From: JALOLV01 sp046295175
Lineage (GTDB): Bacteria > Bacteroidota > Bacteroidia > Cytophagales > Spirosomataceae
Length of the DNA stretch: 64,000 nucleotides
Direction: 5' to 3'
Assembly (NCBI GenBank): GCA_046295175.1
Contig: JBKBNY010000007.1
Coordinates: 1 to 64,000, forward strand
Below are positions 27,085-35,573 of the stretch, piece after piece. Under the pieces are notes generated by a model, which was given only the letters and a program-made list of their open reading frames with translations, had not been told where the DNA came from and made no database searches. Positions within the stretch are counted from its first letter, which is position 1, and each line of letters starts with the position of its first letter. Made by a program: the position numbers and the translations under genes.

Positions 27085-30000
27085 TTACTTATTGCTAAAT
27101 TCAATCGTACTAAGTCCCATCAATGGTTTCCCTTCGTTATTTGGGTTCTTAAATACAAAGTAAACATTCTGGCTACCGCTTGTATTTACATCTACTTTGA
27201 TTGGCATCATGCTCATTTCGGGTACATTACCCTCACCTACCAAAGTACCCGTTGGCGAACCGAGGCGGACCTCTAACTTACCACCCGCAGTCTGACCTTT
27301 TTGAGAGAATGCACTGATTTTGATTGATTTAATGCCAGTCAAATCAATGTCTTTGAATCCTATGTACGAATTGTCTTCATTGGCAGTAGCGATTTCGCCA
27401 CCCAACTGCTCAACATTGAATTTACCTGCACCTTTAGATTCATCAAAAGACGCTGCTTTTACTTTCGGACTACGCAAAGCTACCGACTGAGAAGCATTTA
27501 AAGAACCAATATTTTTGCCTCCTCTGTCGCTATAAGATGCCTGAATGATGTATGCTCCATCTTTTTTGCCTTTGTGTGCCGAGGCTTCGTACTGAGCCTT
27601 AACTGGCTGCGATTTTTTAGGGTCATTTAAAGAGAGGATATACTCAACCATTTGGCGTGTATCAGATGTGGATAATTGGGGGTGAGCCGACATCGCTTGT
27701 TCGCCCCAAACACCACCGCCACCTTTGATGATTTTATCTGAAAGCATCTGGATATTTTGATTAGTACGGCGATATTTTGCCGCCACATCTTTGTAAGCTG
27801 GCCCGATAGATTTTTTATCAATCGCATGGCATGCTTTGCAATCTGAACCTTCGATGAGGCGTTTACCATTCGACATCGTTTCGTTGGCTTTGTGGCTTTG
27901 CTCAAGCATGGTTTTGTCGTAGCCTTCGAGGTAATTGATACTTACCACAACATCACTTGGGTCGATTCCTTTTTCGATTGTCCCGTCTTCTTTATCTGCT
28001 ACTTTTACTTCGTAATCAATATTTGAATCATCGAAGAAGAAGGTTTTATTTCCATTAATCGCAATATCAACCTTTGGCTCGGCATTCCCTACTTTTACGA
28101 TACTACTTGCCGAATTCTTATTGCCAGCGGCATCGGTTACGGTCAATGTCACGTTGTACTCACCAGGCGTTGCAAATGTAAATTTCGGATTCGGCAATGT
28201 ACTTGTTTTACCTTTACCAAAATTCCACAAGTATTTCAAAGCATCTTTATCGTAATCCATCGTTCCATCCGACGAAAACTGAACCGTAAGCGGTAATGCA
28301 CCTGCTTTTTTATCCGCTGCGATTTTTACAACTGGTTTACGATTACCTGCATTGAAGGTGATTCTGGATAACGTGGCTTCTTCGTTTTGGGCAAACCAGT
28401 TCATTCCGTAATCTAATACGTAAAGCGTACCGTCATTACCAAAAGCCATATCCATCGGATGGTAGAATTTTGTACTTGGCATAAATGGTTCTGCACCAGT
28501 GTAATTACCTTCTTTATCCATCGAAACCAAATAAATCCAATCTCGCATCCATTCATAAGCAAAGAATTTACCATCAAAATACGAAGGGAATTTGCCCGGT
28601 GCATTTGGGTAATCGGCCGAATAATATACTGGCCCTGCCATCGGATTACAACCTCCTTTACCTACCCACGGAAACTCTTTTGATTCGCCGTAGCTATAAT
28701 AAATCCATGCTGGAATCGCCGGTGGTAATTCTCGCAAGCCCGTGTTGTTAGGTGAGTCATTGATTGGCATTTTCGGGTCATACTTATCGCCAGGGGTCTT
28801 GGTAGCAAAATCATAATGATTGTATGCTTTGTTGTTGGCAGTAAACAATGGCCAGCCATAGAAACCCGGCTTTCGAGCTTGGTTGAACTCTACATAGCCT
28901 TCTGGTCCACGTTTTGGGTCTGGTTTGCCAGCATCTGGGCCCACATCGCCCCAGTATAAATAACCAGTACGTTTATCTACCGAAATACGATACGGATTGC
29001 GTGAACCCATGATATAGATTTCGGGACGAGTATTTGGCGTAGCTACCGGAAACAAATTGCCTTCGGGAATCGTATAAGAGCCTTCGGCAGTAGGTTTTAT
29101 CCGCAAAACTTTACCCCTCAAATCGTTTGTGCTACCCGGAGCTCGCAGACCATCCCATCCTGCACGTCCTTCTCTAAAATCTATCGGAGCATAGCCATCC
29201 GAAGCAAACGGGTTGGTATCATCGCCTGTCGAAAGAAAGAGGTTTCCGCTCTTATCCCAATCAATCGAGCCACCCGTGTGGCAACATTCATCACGCTTAA
29301 CTAATACTCGCAAGACAACTTTCTCGGTATTCATCAAAAGTGTATCTTTTACATCATCGTAAACGAATCTCGAAAGAAAATTATCTTTTGTGTCTTCGCG
29401 GGTTTCATCTGGTGTATAATACAGATAAACCCATTTATTGGTTGCAAAGTCTGGGTCGAGTCCGACACCCATCAAACCGTACTCAAACTTGGTATAAACT
29501 GGCAATTGTGCCACAACTTTAGTTTTATTGGTCTTGGGGTTAAAGACTTTCAATGCCCCTTTACGCTCGGCAAAAATCACTTTACCGTTTGGCATAACTG
29601 CCAATTCGGTAGGTTCGTTGAGGTTAGATGCCAAAGTTGTACGTTCAAAACGGTTTTCTTCGGGAGCTCTTTGCGTTTTTGCTTTGGTGTAATCTAATTT
29701 TTCGGCCATTGCCCACTTCAAACCACCCCAAATATGTTCTACCATGAGTGGCTCAACAAAAGTTTCAGGAGTATGACCGTAATTGGTATAAAACGATTTT
29801 CCACCATCGAATTCGTGGTACCAAGCCATCGGGTGAAAGTCGCCCATTTTTCCTTCTTTATAAGAGTTTTCATCGACCCTAACCAAGAATTTAAGAATAT
29901 CTTTTTTCAATGATTTGAAATCGTAGAATTCGTCTTTACGCTCGAATGTTTCGGGCAAATGAGCTGTTGATGGGTGGTTTTTATCCATCGTAATCATTTT

Positions 30001-30429
30001 ACCATTCTGTACATTCGATACAGTTCGACCAGGATGGCTCGCAAAATATCCACCCATTAAATCATTGTACCAAGGCCAGTTGTACTCGGTGTCGGATGCC
30101 GCGTGAATACCTACATACCCGCCACCCGCTTGGATATAACGCTCAAAATCGGCTTGTTGGACGGCATTCAGGACATCGCCCGTTGTACTCAAAAACACAA
30201 CTGCGTTGTAGCGTTTGAGGTTTTCTTCGTTGATATTGGCAGCATTTTCGGTTGTGTCAACAACGATATTTTGTTTTTTCCCTAAATCTAAGAAAAACTG
30301 TTTGCCTTCTTTGATAGAAGCATGGCGAAAACCAGCCGTTTTAGAGAAAACCAAAACCCTTTTTTGTTGTGCAAAAACAGCCGTCGAAACTGCCATCAAT
30401 GCACAAAAACTTAACATTAACTTTTTCAT
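27085..30429 (-). CDS. ThuA / sugar dehydrogenase / PKD / cytochrome c / CBM fusion
   Basis: 1114 residues from ATG 30429 (MKKLMLSFCALMAVSTAVFA, signal peptide). In order: a ThuA-like domain (~22-240, YVGIHAASDTEYNWPWY); a six-bladed PQQ-type glucose/sorbosone dehydrogenase propeller (~265-680, with PTELAVMPNGKVIFAE and CCHTGGSIDWDKSGNLFLSTGDD); a PKD domain (~696-790); a class I cytochrome c with haem motif CKACH near 861 and a possible Met ligand in WGEQAMSAHP; and a CBM6-like C-terminus (~958-1114). It is periplasmic or exposed and would oxidise a sugar and pass electrons to haem within one chain. The location beside DUF1080 and Gfo/Idh/MocA genes fits 3-keto-glycoside metabolism. Confidence 0.9.
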   Translation of the reverse strand: MKKLMLSFCALMAVSTAVFAQQKRVLVFSKTAGFRHASIKEGKQFFLDLGKKQNIVVDTTENAANINEENLKRYNAVVFLSTTGDVLNAVQQADFERYIQAGGGYVGIHAASDTEYNWPWYNDLMGGYFASHPGRTVSNVQNGKMITMDKNHPSTAHLPETFERKDEFYDFKSLKKDILKFLVRVDENSYKEGKMGDFHPMAWYHEFDGGKSFYTNYGHTPETFVEPLMVEHIWGGLKWAMAEKLDYTKAKTQRAPEENRFERTTLASNLNEPTELAVMPNGKVIFAERKGALKVFNPKTNKTKVVAQLPVYTKFEYGLMGVGLDPDFATNKWVYLYYTPDETREDTKDNFLSRFVYDDVKDTLLMNTEKVVLRVLVKRDECCHTGGSIDWDKSGNLFLSTGDDTNPFASDGYAPIDFREGRAGWDGLRAPGSTNDLRGKVLRIKPTAEGSYTIPEGNLFPVATPNTRPEIYIMGSRNPYRISVDKRTGYLYWGDVGPDAGKPDPKRGPEGYVEFNQARKPGFYGWPLFTANNKAYNHYDFATKTPGDKYDPKMPINDSPNNTGLRELPPAIPAWIYYSYGESKEFPWVGKGGCNPMAGPVYYSADYPNAPGKFPSYFDGKFFAYEWMRDWIYLVSMDKEGNYTGAEPFMPSTKFYHPMDMAFGNDGTLYVLDYGMNWFAQNEEATLSRITFNAGNRKPVVKIAADKKAGALPLTVQFSSDGTMDYDKDALKYLWNFGKGKTSTLPNPKFTFATPGEYNVTLTVTDAAGNKNSASSIVKVGNAEPKVDIAINGNKTFFFDDSNIDYEVKVADKEDGTIEKGIDPSDVVVSINYLEGYDKTMLEQSHKANETMSNGKRLIEGSDCKACHAIDKKSIGPAYKDVAAKYRRTNQNIQMLSDKIIKGGGGVWGEQAMSAHPQLSTSDTRQMVEYILSLNDPKKSQPVKAQYEASAHKGKKDGAYIIQASYSDRGGKNIGSLNASQSVALRSPKVKAASFDESKGAGKFNVEQLGGEIATANEDNSYIGFKDIDLTGIKSIKISAFSQKGQTAGGKLEVRLGSPTGTLVGEGNVPEMSMMPIKVDVNTSGSQNVYFVFKNPNNEGKPLMGLSTIEFSNK

Positions 30430-30481
30430 AGGAGGGTTATTATGAATTTTAGACGACTTATATATGTTTTTATAAATACAA

Positions 30482-30525
30482 AAACTCATCGCATAAAACG
30501 AATGTTTTGTTTATCCGATGAGTTT
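30482..30525 (-). terminator. Terminator of the DUF1080 gene
   Basis: aaactcatcg (30482-30491) and cgatgagttt (30516-30525), a perfect 10-bp stem 5 bp past the stop. It lies between DUF1080 and the downstream fusion gene. Confidence 0.7.
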
Positions 30526-30530
30526 ATTAA

Positions 30531-31214
30531 CTATTTCAGTTCTTTGACAGTGATATTACGGAACCACACTTTATCTCCGTGGTCTTGGAGAGCAATTTTG
30601 CCTTTCTTATACTTAGCGAAGTCTCCCCATTTTGCAAATTTACTTTTTGCAACCATAGCATCCCAATTGGGGCCAGTCAATTCAAACTCTACCATTTGAA
30701 CGCCATTTAACCAAAAAACACCTTTGTTTTTCTTGTAATTGATACTCATTTTTGCTTTGTTCCACTGCATGGCAGGTTTTACAGCATCTAATTTAGCCGG
30801 TGGAATCATGTCATATAAAGAACCCGCCTTGTGATTACCATCTTTACCAGCTTTTGAGTCTGGATGACGCTCATCGTCGAGTACTTGCATCTCTGGGCCA
30901 GTCAAATACGGACAGCAGAATTTGGCATCTTCTACCACTCCCCACATCACGCCGCTGTTGCCACCTTCGGCTATTTTCCATTCTAATTCGAGTTCAAAGT
31001 TTTCAAATTCGACATCCGTTACCAAATCGCCGCCACCTTTGGCTGTTAGGTGCATCGCCCCATCTTCTACAACCCACTTATCTGAAATCGGGCCAGTTTT
31101 ATTGAATGTATGCCATCCTGTAAAATCTTTTCCATTAAAAATAGCTTTTTTCTTCTGTGCAAATGCCACATTGATAATCGTAAGTAAGAGAATAAGGTTG
31201 AATAATTTTTTCAT
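30531..31214 (-). CDS. DUF1080 secreted protein (3-keto-disaccharide hydrolase type)
   Basis: 227 residues from ATG 31214 (MKKLFNLILLLTIINVAFA, signal peptide). A single lectin-like jelly-roll of the DUF1080 family: IFNGKDFTGWHTF at the front, the central GNSGVMWGVVED and PEMQVLDDERHPDS, and a terminal IALQDHGDKVWFRNITVKEL. Members cleave 3-keto glycosides made by glycoside 3-dehydrogenases (established for some Bacteroides and Agrobacterium proteins). It is probably periplasmic, working with the oxidoreductases around it. A TTG two codons upstream is a less likely start. Confidence 0.9.
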   Translation of the reverse strand: MKKLFNLILLLTIINVAFAQKKKAIFNGKDFTGWHTFNKTGPISDKWVVEDGAMHLTAKGGGDLVTDVEFENFELELEWKIAEGGNSGVMWGVVEDAKFCCPYLTGPEMQVLDDERHPDSKAGKDGNHKAGSLYDMIPPAKLDAVKPAMQWNKAKMSINYKKNKGVFWLNGVQMVEFELTGPNWDAMVAKSKFAKWGDFAKYKKGKIALQDHGDKVWFRNITVKELK

Positions 31215-31223
31215 TGTCAATCG

Positions 31224-31796
31224 TTAGTTATTGTTAAATAATACTTCTCTGTAAATATCTTCGATTGAGATTTCGCAATCTCCGATTTTTATTTTTTTAT
31301 CTTTTTCAGTAAACGTTCTTTCTATCCATTCGTCTTCATTGAGGCGTTTAAAAATTTCTACTTGCTTCTTTTTTGACGAAACCAAAATGTATTCTCTGAA
31401 AGATGAAATGGTTTTATAGCATTCAAATTTATCGGTACGGTCGTATAATTCCGTCGAATCTGATAGGATTTCAATAATTATTTCGGGATTCTCCAAGGCG
31501 TCTAACCCATTAGGTGATTTCTCATATTCAGGATTCTGACAAACAATCACCAAATCAGGGAATGTGTATTTATGGCAGCCTTCAACCTTGATTAGTTGGT
31601 CGCTTGCCAAAATGGTACATCCCGCTTTTTTTAAGCAACTAAATAATTCGCCGTGAATATTAGAGGACAACAAATTATGAGTAGGTTGAGCACCTGCCAT
31701 TGCCACAACTTCTCCATCATGATATTCGAGTTTTACATCCGATTTTAACAATAAATCGAAGTATTCCTCTTTCGATACAAGCGTTTGGGTAATCAT
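31224..31796 (-). CDS. Uma2-family (DUF820) putative endonuclease
   Basis: 190 residues. The PD-(D/E)XK-like core of Uma2/DUF820 is visible: KLEYHDGEVVAMAGA, then FPDLVIVCQNPEY, PEIIIEILSDSTELYDRTDKFECY with the conserved E, D and K. The family is abundant in cyanobacteria and Bacteroidota; the biological role is not settled. It sits 9 bp before the DUF1080 start inside a sugar operon with which it has no obvious link, and is probably an accessory insertion. Confidence 0.85.
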   Translation of the reverse strand: MITQTLVSKEEYFDLLLKSDVKLEYHDGEVVAMAGAQPTHNLLSSNIHGELFSCLKKAGCTILASDQLIKVEGCHKYTFPDLVIVCQNPEYEKSPNGLDALENPEIIIEILSDSTELYDRTDKFECYKTISSFREYILVSSKKKQVEIFKRLNEDEWIERTFTEKDKKIKIGDCEISIEDIYREVLFNNN

Positions 31797-31835
31797 ACAC
31801 TTCGGAATATTTTGCCCAATTTAATCATTTTTATC

Positions 31836-31872
31836 AAAAAACAGGCGTAGCACTCGACTACGCCTGTTTTTT
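31836..31872 (-). terminator. Terminator of the isomerase gene
   Basis: aaaaaacaggcgtag (31836-31850) and ctacgcctgtttttt (31858-31872), a perfect 15-bp stem with a 7-nt loop, 33 bp past the stop at 31906. Confidence 0.9.
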
Positions 31873-31905
31873 AAAGTCTGTATCTGCCTTTTTCGGCTAC
31901 AATGA

Positions 31906-32958
31906 TTAGATACCAAGCACCTTGCGGTTTACTTTTTCGTCGGCACCAGTAGCGGCAAAATCATCGAATGCACGCGTAGCTACACGAATGATGTGGTCGG
32001 CGATAAACGGAGCCCCTTCTTCGGCACCTTGCTCCGACGACTTGATGCAACACTCCCACTCTAAAACTGCCCAAGAGTCGTAGTCATACTGCGAAAGTTT
32101 TGAGAAAATCGCACTGAAATCTACCTGACCATCGCCCAATGAGCGGAAACGACCAGCACGATTTGCCCATCCGGCATAGCCACTGTAAACACCTTGTCTT
32201 CCTGATGGATTAAACTCAGCATCTTTTACGTGGAACGCCTTGATGCGGTCGTGGTACAAATCTATAAACGACAGATAGTCAAGACATTGCAACACAAAGT
32301 GGCTTGGGTCATAATTGATACAAGCACGTGGATGACCTTTGAGGTAATCTACAAACATCTCGAATGTTGAGCCATCGAAGAGGTCTTCGCCAGGGTGCAA
32401 TTCGTAGCAATAATCAACACCACATTCGTCATAAACATTCAAGATTGGTTTCCAGCGGCGAGCCAATTCTTTGAAAGCGGTTTCAATCAAACCACTCGGA
32501 CGCTGCGGCCAAGGATACAAAAATGGCCAAGCCAATGCACCCGAAAAACCTACGTGCGATTTCAAACCTAAATTTTGCGAAGCCTTTGCCGCGTAAATTA
32601 ACTGCTGCTCTGCCCATTTGCGACGCTCTTTTTCTTTACCGTGTACTTCGGCAGGTGCAAAGGCATCAAACATTGTGTTATAAGCAGGATGCGAAGCAAT
32701 CAATTGCCCCTGCAAGTGCGTTGATAACTCGGTGATTTCGAGACCCTTATCGGCCAATTTACCTTTTAGTTCATCACAGTATGTTTTGCTTTCGGCAGCC
32801 TGTTTGAGGTCAATCACACGGCCATCCCAAGTAGGTAACTGCAAACCTTTGTATCCCAAACCCGCCATGTAATCGGCGATGGTATCGAGTGAATTAAACG
32901 GGGCTGCATCGCCCATAAATTGTGCTAAAAATATAGCTGGTCCTTTTATTGTTTTCAT
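31906..32958 (-). CDS. TIM-barrel sugar (phosphate) isomerase/epimerase
   Basis: 350 residues from ATG 32958 (MKTIKGPAIFLAQFMG); an in-frame upstream ATG at 33036 would translate a repeat and is rejected. An AP_endonuc_2/xylose-isomerase-like barrel: IADYMAGLGYKGLQLPTWDGR, LHPGEDLFDG (metal-binding Glu/His), CINYDPSHF (His ligand), AFHVKDAEFNPSG and WAVLEWECCI supply the usual E-D-H-E metal set. No signal peptide is seen, so it is cytoplasmic. Together with Gfo/Idh/MocA and DUF1080 partners it fits a 3-keto-sugar isomerisation or epimerisation step; the substrate is inferred. Confidence 0.88.
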   Translation of the reverse strand: MKTIKGPAIFLAQFMGDAAPFNSLDTIADYMAGLGYKGLQLPTWDGRVIDLKQAAESKTYCDELKGKLADKGLEITELSTHLQGQLIASHPAYNTMFDAFAPAEVHGKEKERRKWAEQQLIYAAKASQNLGLKSHVGFSGALAWPFLYPWPQRPSGLIETAFKELARRWKPILNVYDECGVDYCYELHPGEDLFDGSTFEMFVDYLKGHPRACINYDPSHFVLQCLDYLSFIDLYHDRIKAFHVKDAEFNPSGRQGVYSGYAGWANRAGRFRSLGDGQVDFSAIFSKLSQYDYDSWAVLEWECCIKSSEQGAEEGAPFIADHIIRVATRAFDDFAATGADEKVNRKVLGI

Positions 32959-32964
32959 ATTTTT

Positions 32965-33045
32965 GAATGGTGAATTAGTGAATCGTGAATTAGTGAATAA
33001 GATTATAAAATGATTCACTAATTCACCATTCATCATTCACGATTT
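32965..33045. repeat. 19-bp inverted repeat, left flank of the IVP gene
   Basis: gaatggtgaattagtgaat (32965-32983) is perfectly inverted at 33013-33031. Between them lies a second near-copy, AATCGTGAATTAGTGAAT (32981-32998), identical to the repeat right of the IVP gene, and attcacgatt follows at 33036-33045. The region fills the whole gap between the isomerase and IVP genes. Confidence 0.85.
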
Positions 33046-33046
33046 T

Positions 33047-33436
33047 TTATTTGTACGTGTTTTTTCTTGATTTCGATAAAACGGCAAGTATTTCATTACC
33101 ATCAGAAATTAACTTACTAAGTTTTTCAAATGTAAAATATTTTAACTCTATTAGCATCTCTAACCAGTAAATTGATTCATCTAATTCCTCAATAACAATA
33201 CTGATTTTAGCATAAAACTCATTTTGACTTCTTGCTCTTCTAACCGCTCTATAATTTACCGAGGCTGAGGTCGAAGAACGCACAAGTTGTTTACCGATAT
33301 GCTGAGCTACAAAATCATTAATCGGTAGAGCCTTATAAACTTCGATACATCTAATTGCAAAAGATTTTAGTTTCTTTTCAAGTTCTGCTGCAAAACTAAA
33401 TCTCTCTTCTTCAGAATATTTAGAATTGTGGGGCAT
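33047..33436 (-). CDS. Four-helix-bundle protein (23S rRNA IVP / Avd-like)
   Basis: 129 residues, all-helical, with the family signature ALPINDFVAQHIGKQLVRSSTSASVNYRAVRRARS and then FYAKISIVIEELDESIYWLEML. These small basic proteins occur in 23S rRNA intervening sequences and, as Avd, in diversity-generating retroelements; free-standing copies are common in Bacteroidota and their function is unclear. No reverse transcriptase or variable repeat is nearby. The gene is bracketed by related inverted repeats and sits in the sugar cluster as an apparent insertion. Confidence 0.88.
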   Translation of the reverse strand: MPHNSKYSEEERFSFAAELEKKLKSFAIRCIEVYKALPINDFVAQHIGKQLVRSSTSASVNYRAVRRARSQNEFYAKISIVIEELDESIYWLEMLIELKYFTFEKLSKLISDGNEILAVLSKSRKNTYK

Positions 33437-33442
33437 ATTTTT

Positions 33443-33541
33443 AATCGTGAATTAGTGAATAATTTTAATTGGCAAAAATAAAATAGTGAAATCTGTAAAT
33501 TTAAAACTATTCGCTAATTCGTGATTCACTAATTCACGATT
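33443..33541. repeat. 18-bp inverted repeat, right flank of the IVP gene
   Basis: AATCGTGAATTAGTGAAT (33443-33460) is perfectly inverted at 33524-33541, with a 63-bp interior that also contains the variant attcgctaattcgtgattc. The same 18-mer occurs at 32981-32998 on the other side of the gene. Confidence 0.85.
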
Positions 33542-33549
33542 CTGTTATT

Positions 33550-34701
33550 TTACGATTTAAACTTCGTCCATTTTGCCCCTGCTCTACCCGATGCAATGAC
33601 TGTCTCGACAAATTGCATTCCTCTGATACCGTCATCAATTTTCGGGAAGTCGAGGTCGAATTCGTTTGGAGTTTCGCCATTCATACGCTTGCGAACCGTA
33701 CGAGCAAAATTGCGATAGATATTGGCAAATGCCTCTAAGTACCCTTCTGGATGCCCAAACGGAATACGTGTATGGTTATTGGCTGTATCCGACAAAGCTC
33801 CAACCGATGGTTGATAGATTTGGTGTCCTTCGGTGGTTTTGTGTTGTAAATATTGCGGACGTTCTTGGTGCCATTGTAGCGTTCCGAGTTCGCCATAAAC
33901 TCTGAAATTCAGACCATTCAAATCACCGTTACAGATTTGACTGCAATGCAGAATCCCCTTGGCTCCGTTGTCGAAATGTAGCAATACGTTGGCATCGTCG
34001 TCGAGTAAACGATTTTCTACAAATGTCGAAACATCGGCACACAATTCGGTGATTTTTAAGCCCGTAACATACTCAGCAAGGTTTTCGGCATGAGTACCAA
34101 TATCGCCTACCGCACCCGCAATACCCGAACGTTTAGGGTCGGTACGCCATTCGGCTTGTTTGTTTGTACCTTTTTGCTCTTCCGGAAACGACAACCACCC
34201 TTGTGGGTATTCGACAACCACTTTACGGATTTTGCCGATAACACCCGACTGAATCAAGTATTTAGCGTGTTTTACCATCGGATACCCCGTATAATTGTGG
34301 GTAAGGGCAAATGTTAATCCTGTTTTTTCGACAATTTCTTTGAGTTTTTTGGCTTCAGAAAGGCTAAAGCAAACTGGCTTGTCGCAAATCACATGGAAGC
34401 CGTTTTCGAGGGCCATTTTGGCAGGTGCAAAGTGCATGTGATTTGGCGTAACGATTGAGATGATGTCCATACGGTCTTTGCGACGTTTTTCTTTCTGAAT
34501 CATCTCTTTAAAGTCGCCGTAGCATCGAGCAGGGTCGAGCATGAGGTCTTCGCCAGAGGCTTTTGATTTTTCGGGAGTCGAGCTGAACGCTCCGCCTACC
34601 AACTCGATTTCGCCATCAATTGCAGCTGCAATACGGTGAACGCCGCCGATGAAAGCACCACGTCCTCCACCGACCATTCCCATTCGGAGTTTTCGTTGCA
34701 T
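33550..34701 (-). CDS. Gfo/Idh/MocA-family oxidoreductase
   Basis: 383 residues. An N-terminal Rossmann fold (RMGMVGGGRGAFIGGVHR), the EKP-type dinucleotide motif as GFHVICDKPVCFS, and a C-terminal catalytic domain with SGIAGAVGDIGTHAENLAEYVTG (active-site Asp/His). Members oxidise sugar hydroxyls with NAD(P); several act as 3-dehydrogenases on glucosides. No Tat signal, so cytoplasmic. It lies upstream of the isomerase with the IVP element between, and probably was in one operon with it. Confidence 0.9.
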   Translation of the reverse strand: MQRKLRMGMVGGGRGAFIGGVHRIAAAIDGEIELVGGAFSSTPEKSKASGEDLMLDPARCYGDFKEMIQKEKRRKDRMDIISIVTPNHMHFAPAKMALENGFHVICDKPVCFSLSEAKKLKEIVEKTGLTFALTHNYTGYPMVKHAKYLIQSGVIGKIRKVVVEYPQGWLSFPEEQKGTNKQAEWRTDPKRSGIAGAVGDIGTHAENLAEYVTGLKITELCADVSTFVENRLLDDDANVLLHFDNGAKGILHCSQICNGDLNGLNFRVYGELGTLQWHQERPQYLQHKTTEGHQIYQPSVGALSDTANNHTRIPFGHPEGYLEAFANIYRNFARTVRKRMNGETPNEFDLDFPKIDDGIRGMQFVETVIASGRAGAKWTKFKS

Positions 34702-34738
34702 ATACTAATCTTAGAGGTTGAATTGTAAGTACTATTTT

Positions 34739-35365
34739 TTATAAACTAAAACCGTCTGTTTCTAATAAACGATTCAATGAAAAACGATATTCATCCAAGA
34801 TTACCAATTCTTTATCCCAATTGGTAATTATCCAGTCTTGGTCGGGTTTGGCAATCGCCACTTGCTTTGTTCCCGAAAAAAACCAAAACACTTCTTTAAC
34901 GCCAAAATCCAGCAGTTTTTTGGTTTTCATCGAATAGTAATTAAACTCGTTAATCCCAAAATCAAAGACATCAGCGTCTATATCTACCTCAATTACGGCA
35001 AGTGGTGGTAATGAGGAATAATGTTTATCAATATTTGAATTTTGAAGGGCTAATTTGTCATAAATTACTATATCAGATGCTACATTTGAACCTTTGTCTA
35101 TATGAAGACCGAACTCATTTGTAACAGTTAAAAATCTATTATCGTCTAAGTTTCTGTAAAAGAATTTTAAGATTGTGGCGATTATAATGCCTTGTATTGA
35201 ACTTGACCCCATAATTTCTTCAGAAGTTTTCAACTGATTCAGCACATCTTTGAAGCCTTTATAATACATAGGTTTCCCATCGTACATTTCGTAGATGAGT
35301 GCCTTCGGAATCTCACGTTTCGTAAAGTGATTTCTGTATCTCTTTTTTCGCTCTAATGTCTCCAT
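34739..35365 (-). CDS. Second Uma2-like (DUF820-type) protein
   Basis: 208 residues from ATG 35365 (METLERKKRYRNHFT). It shows the Uma2 layout: YEMYDGKPMYYKGF, a helical GSSSIQGIIIATILKFFY, NVASDIVIYDKLA with catalytic Asp, PLAVIEVDIDADVFDFG with the E-x-D pair, and KTKKLLDFGVKEVFWFF. It is only distantly similar to the 31224-31796 copy. Two such genes in one sugar cluster is unusual. Nuclease activity is inferred from fold only. Confidence 0.75.
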   Translation of the reverse strand: METLERKKRYRNHFTKREIPKALIYEMYDGKPMYYKGFKDVLNQLKTSEEIMGSSSIQGIIIATILKFFYRNLDDNRFLTVTNEFGLHIDKGSNVASDIVIYDKLALQNSNIDKHYSSLPPLAVIEVDIDADVFDFGINEFNYYSMKTKKLLDFGVKEVFWFFSGTKQVAIAKPDQDWIITNWDKELVILDEYRFSLNRLLETDGFSL

Positions 35366-35573
35366 AAACCTAATTCTGATAAGATTTAGCAATATACAAA
35401 AATCTAAGTAGGACTGCTGATTCGATGCCAAATTTCGGAAAAAGTGTAATTCATACAATTAAAAATATAATTTTCTTTTGAAAGATTTTTATAAAAACTA
35501 TTTTTACGAGTTCAATGATTCTTCTGAGTACAGAATCACAATAATTGTTCAAACCTCTAAAACCTTATTCACT

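Noticed and set aside
32959..33036. 26-residue N-terminal extension of the isomerase
   Set aside because: It is translated from the inverted repeat that also appears beside the IVP gene; the true barrel begins at ATG 32958.
33047..33436. Diversity-generating retroelement (Avd-like gene as a hint)
   Set aside because: No reverse transcriptase and no template/variable repeat pair is seen in the window, so only a free-standing four-helix-bundle gene is supported.
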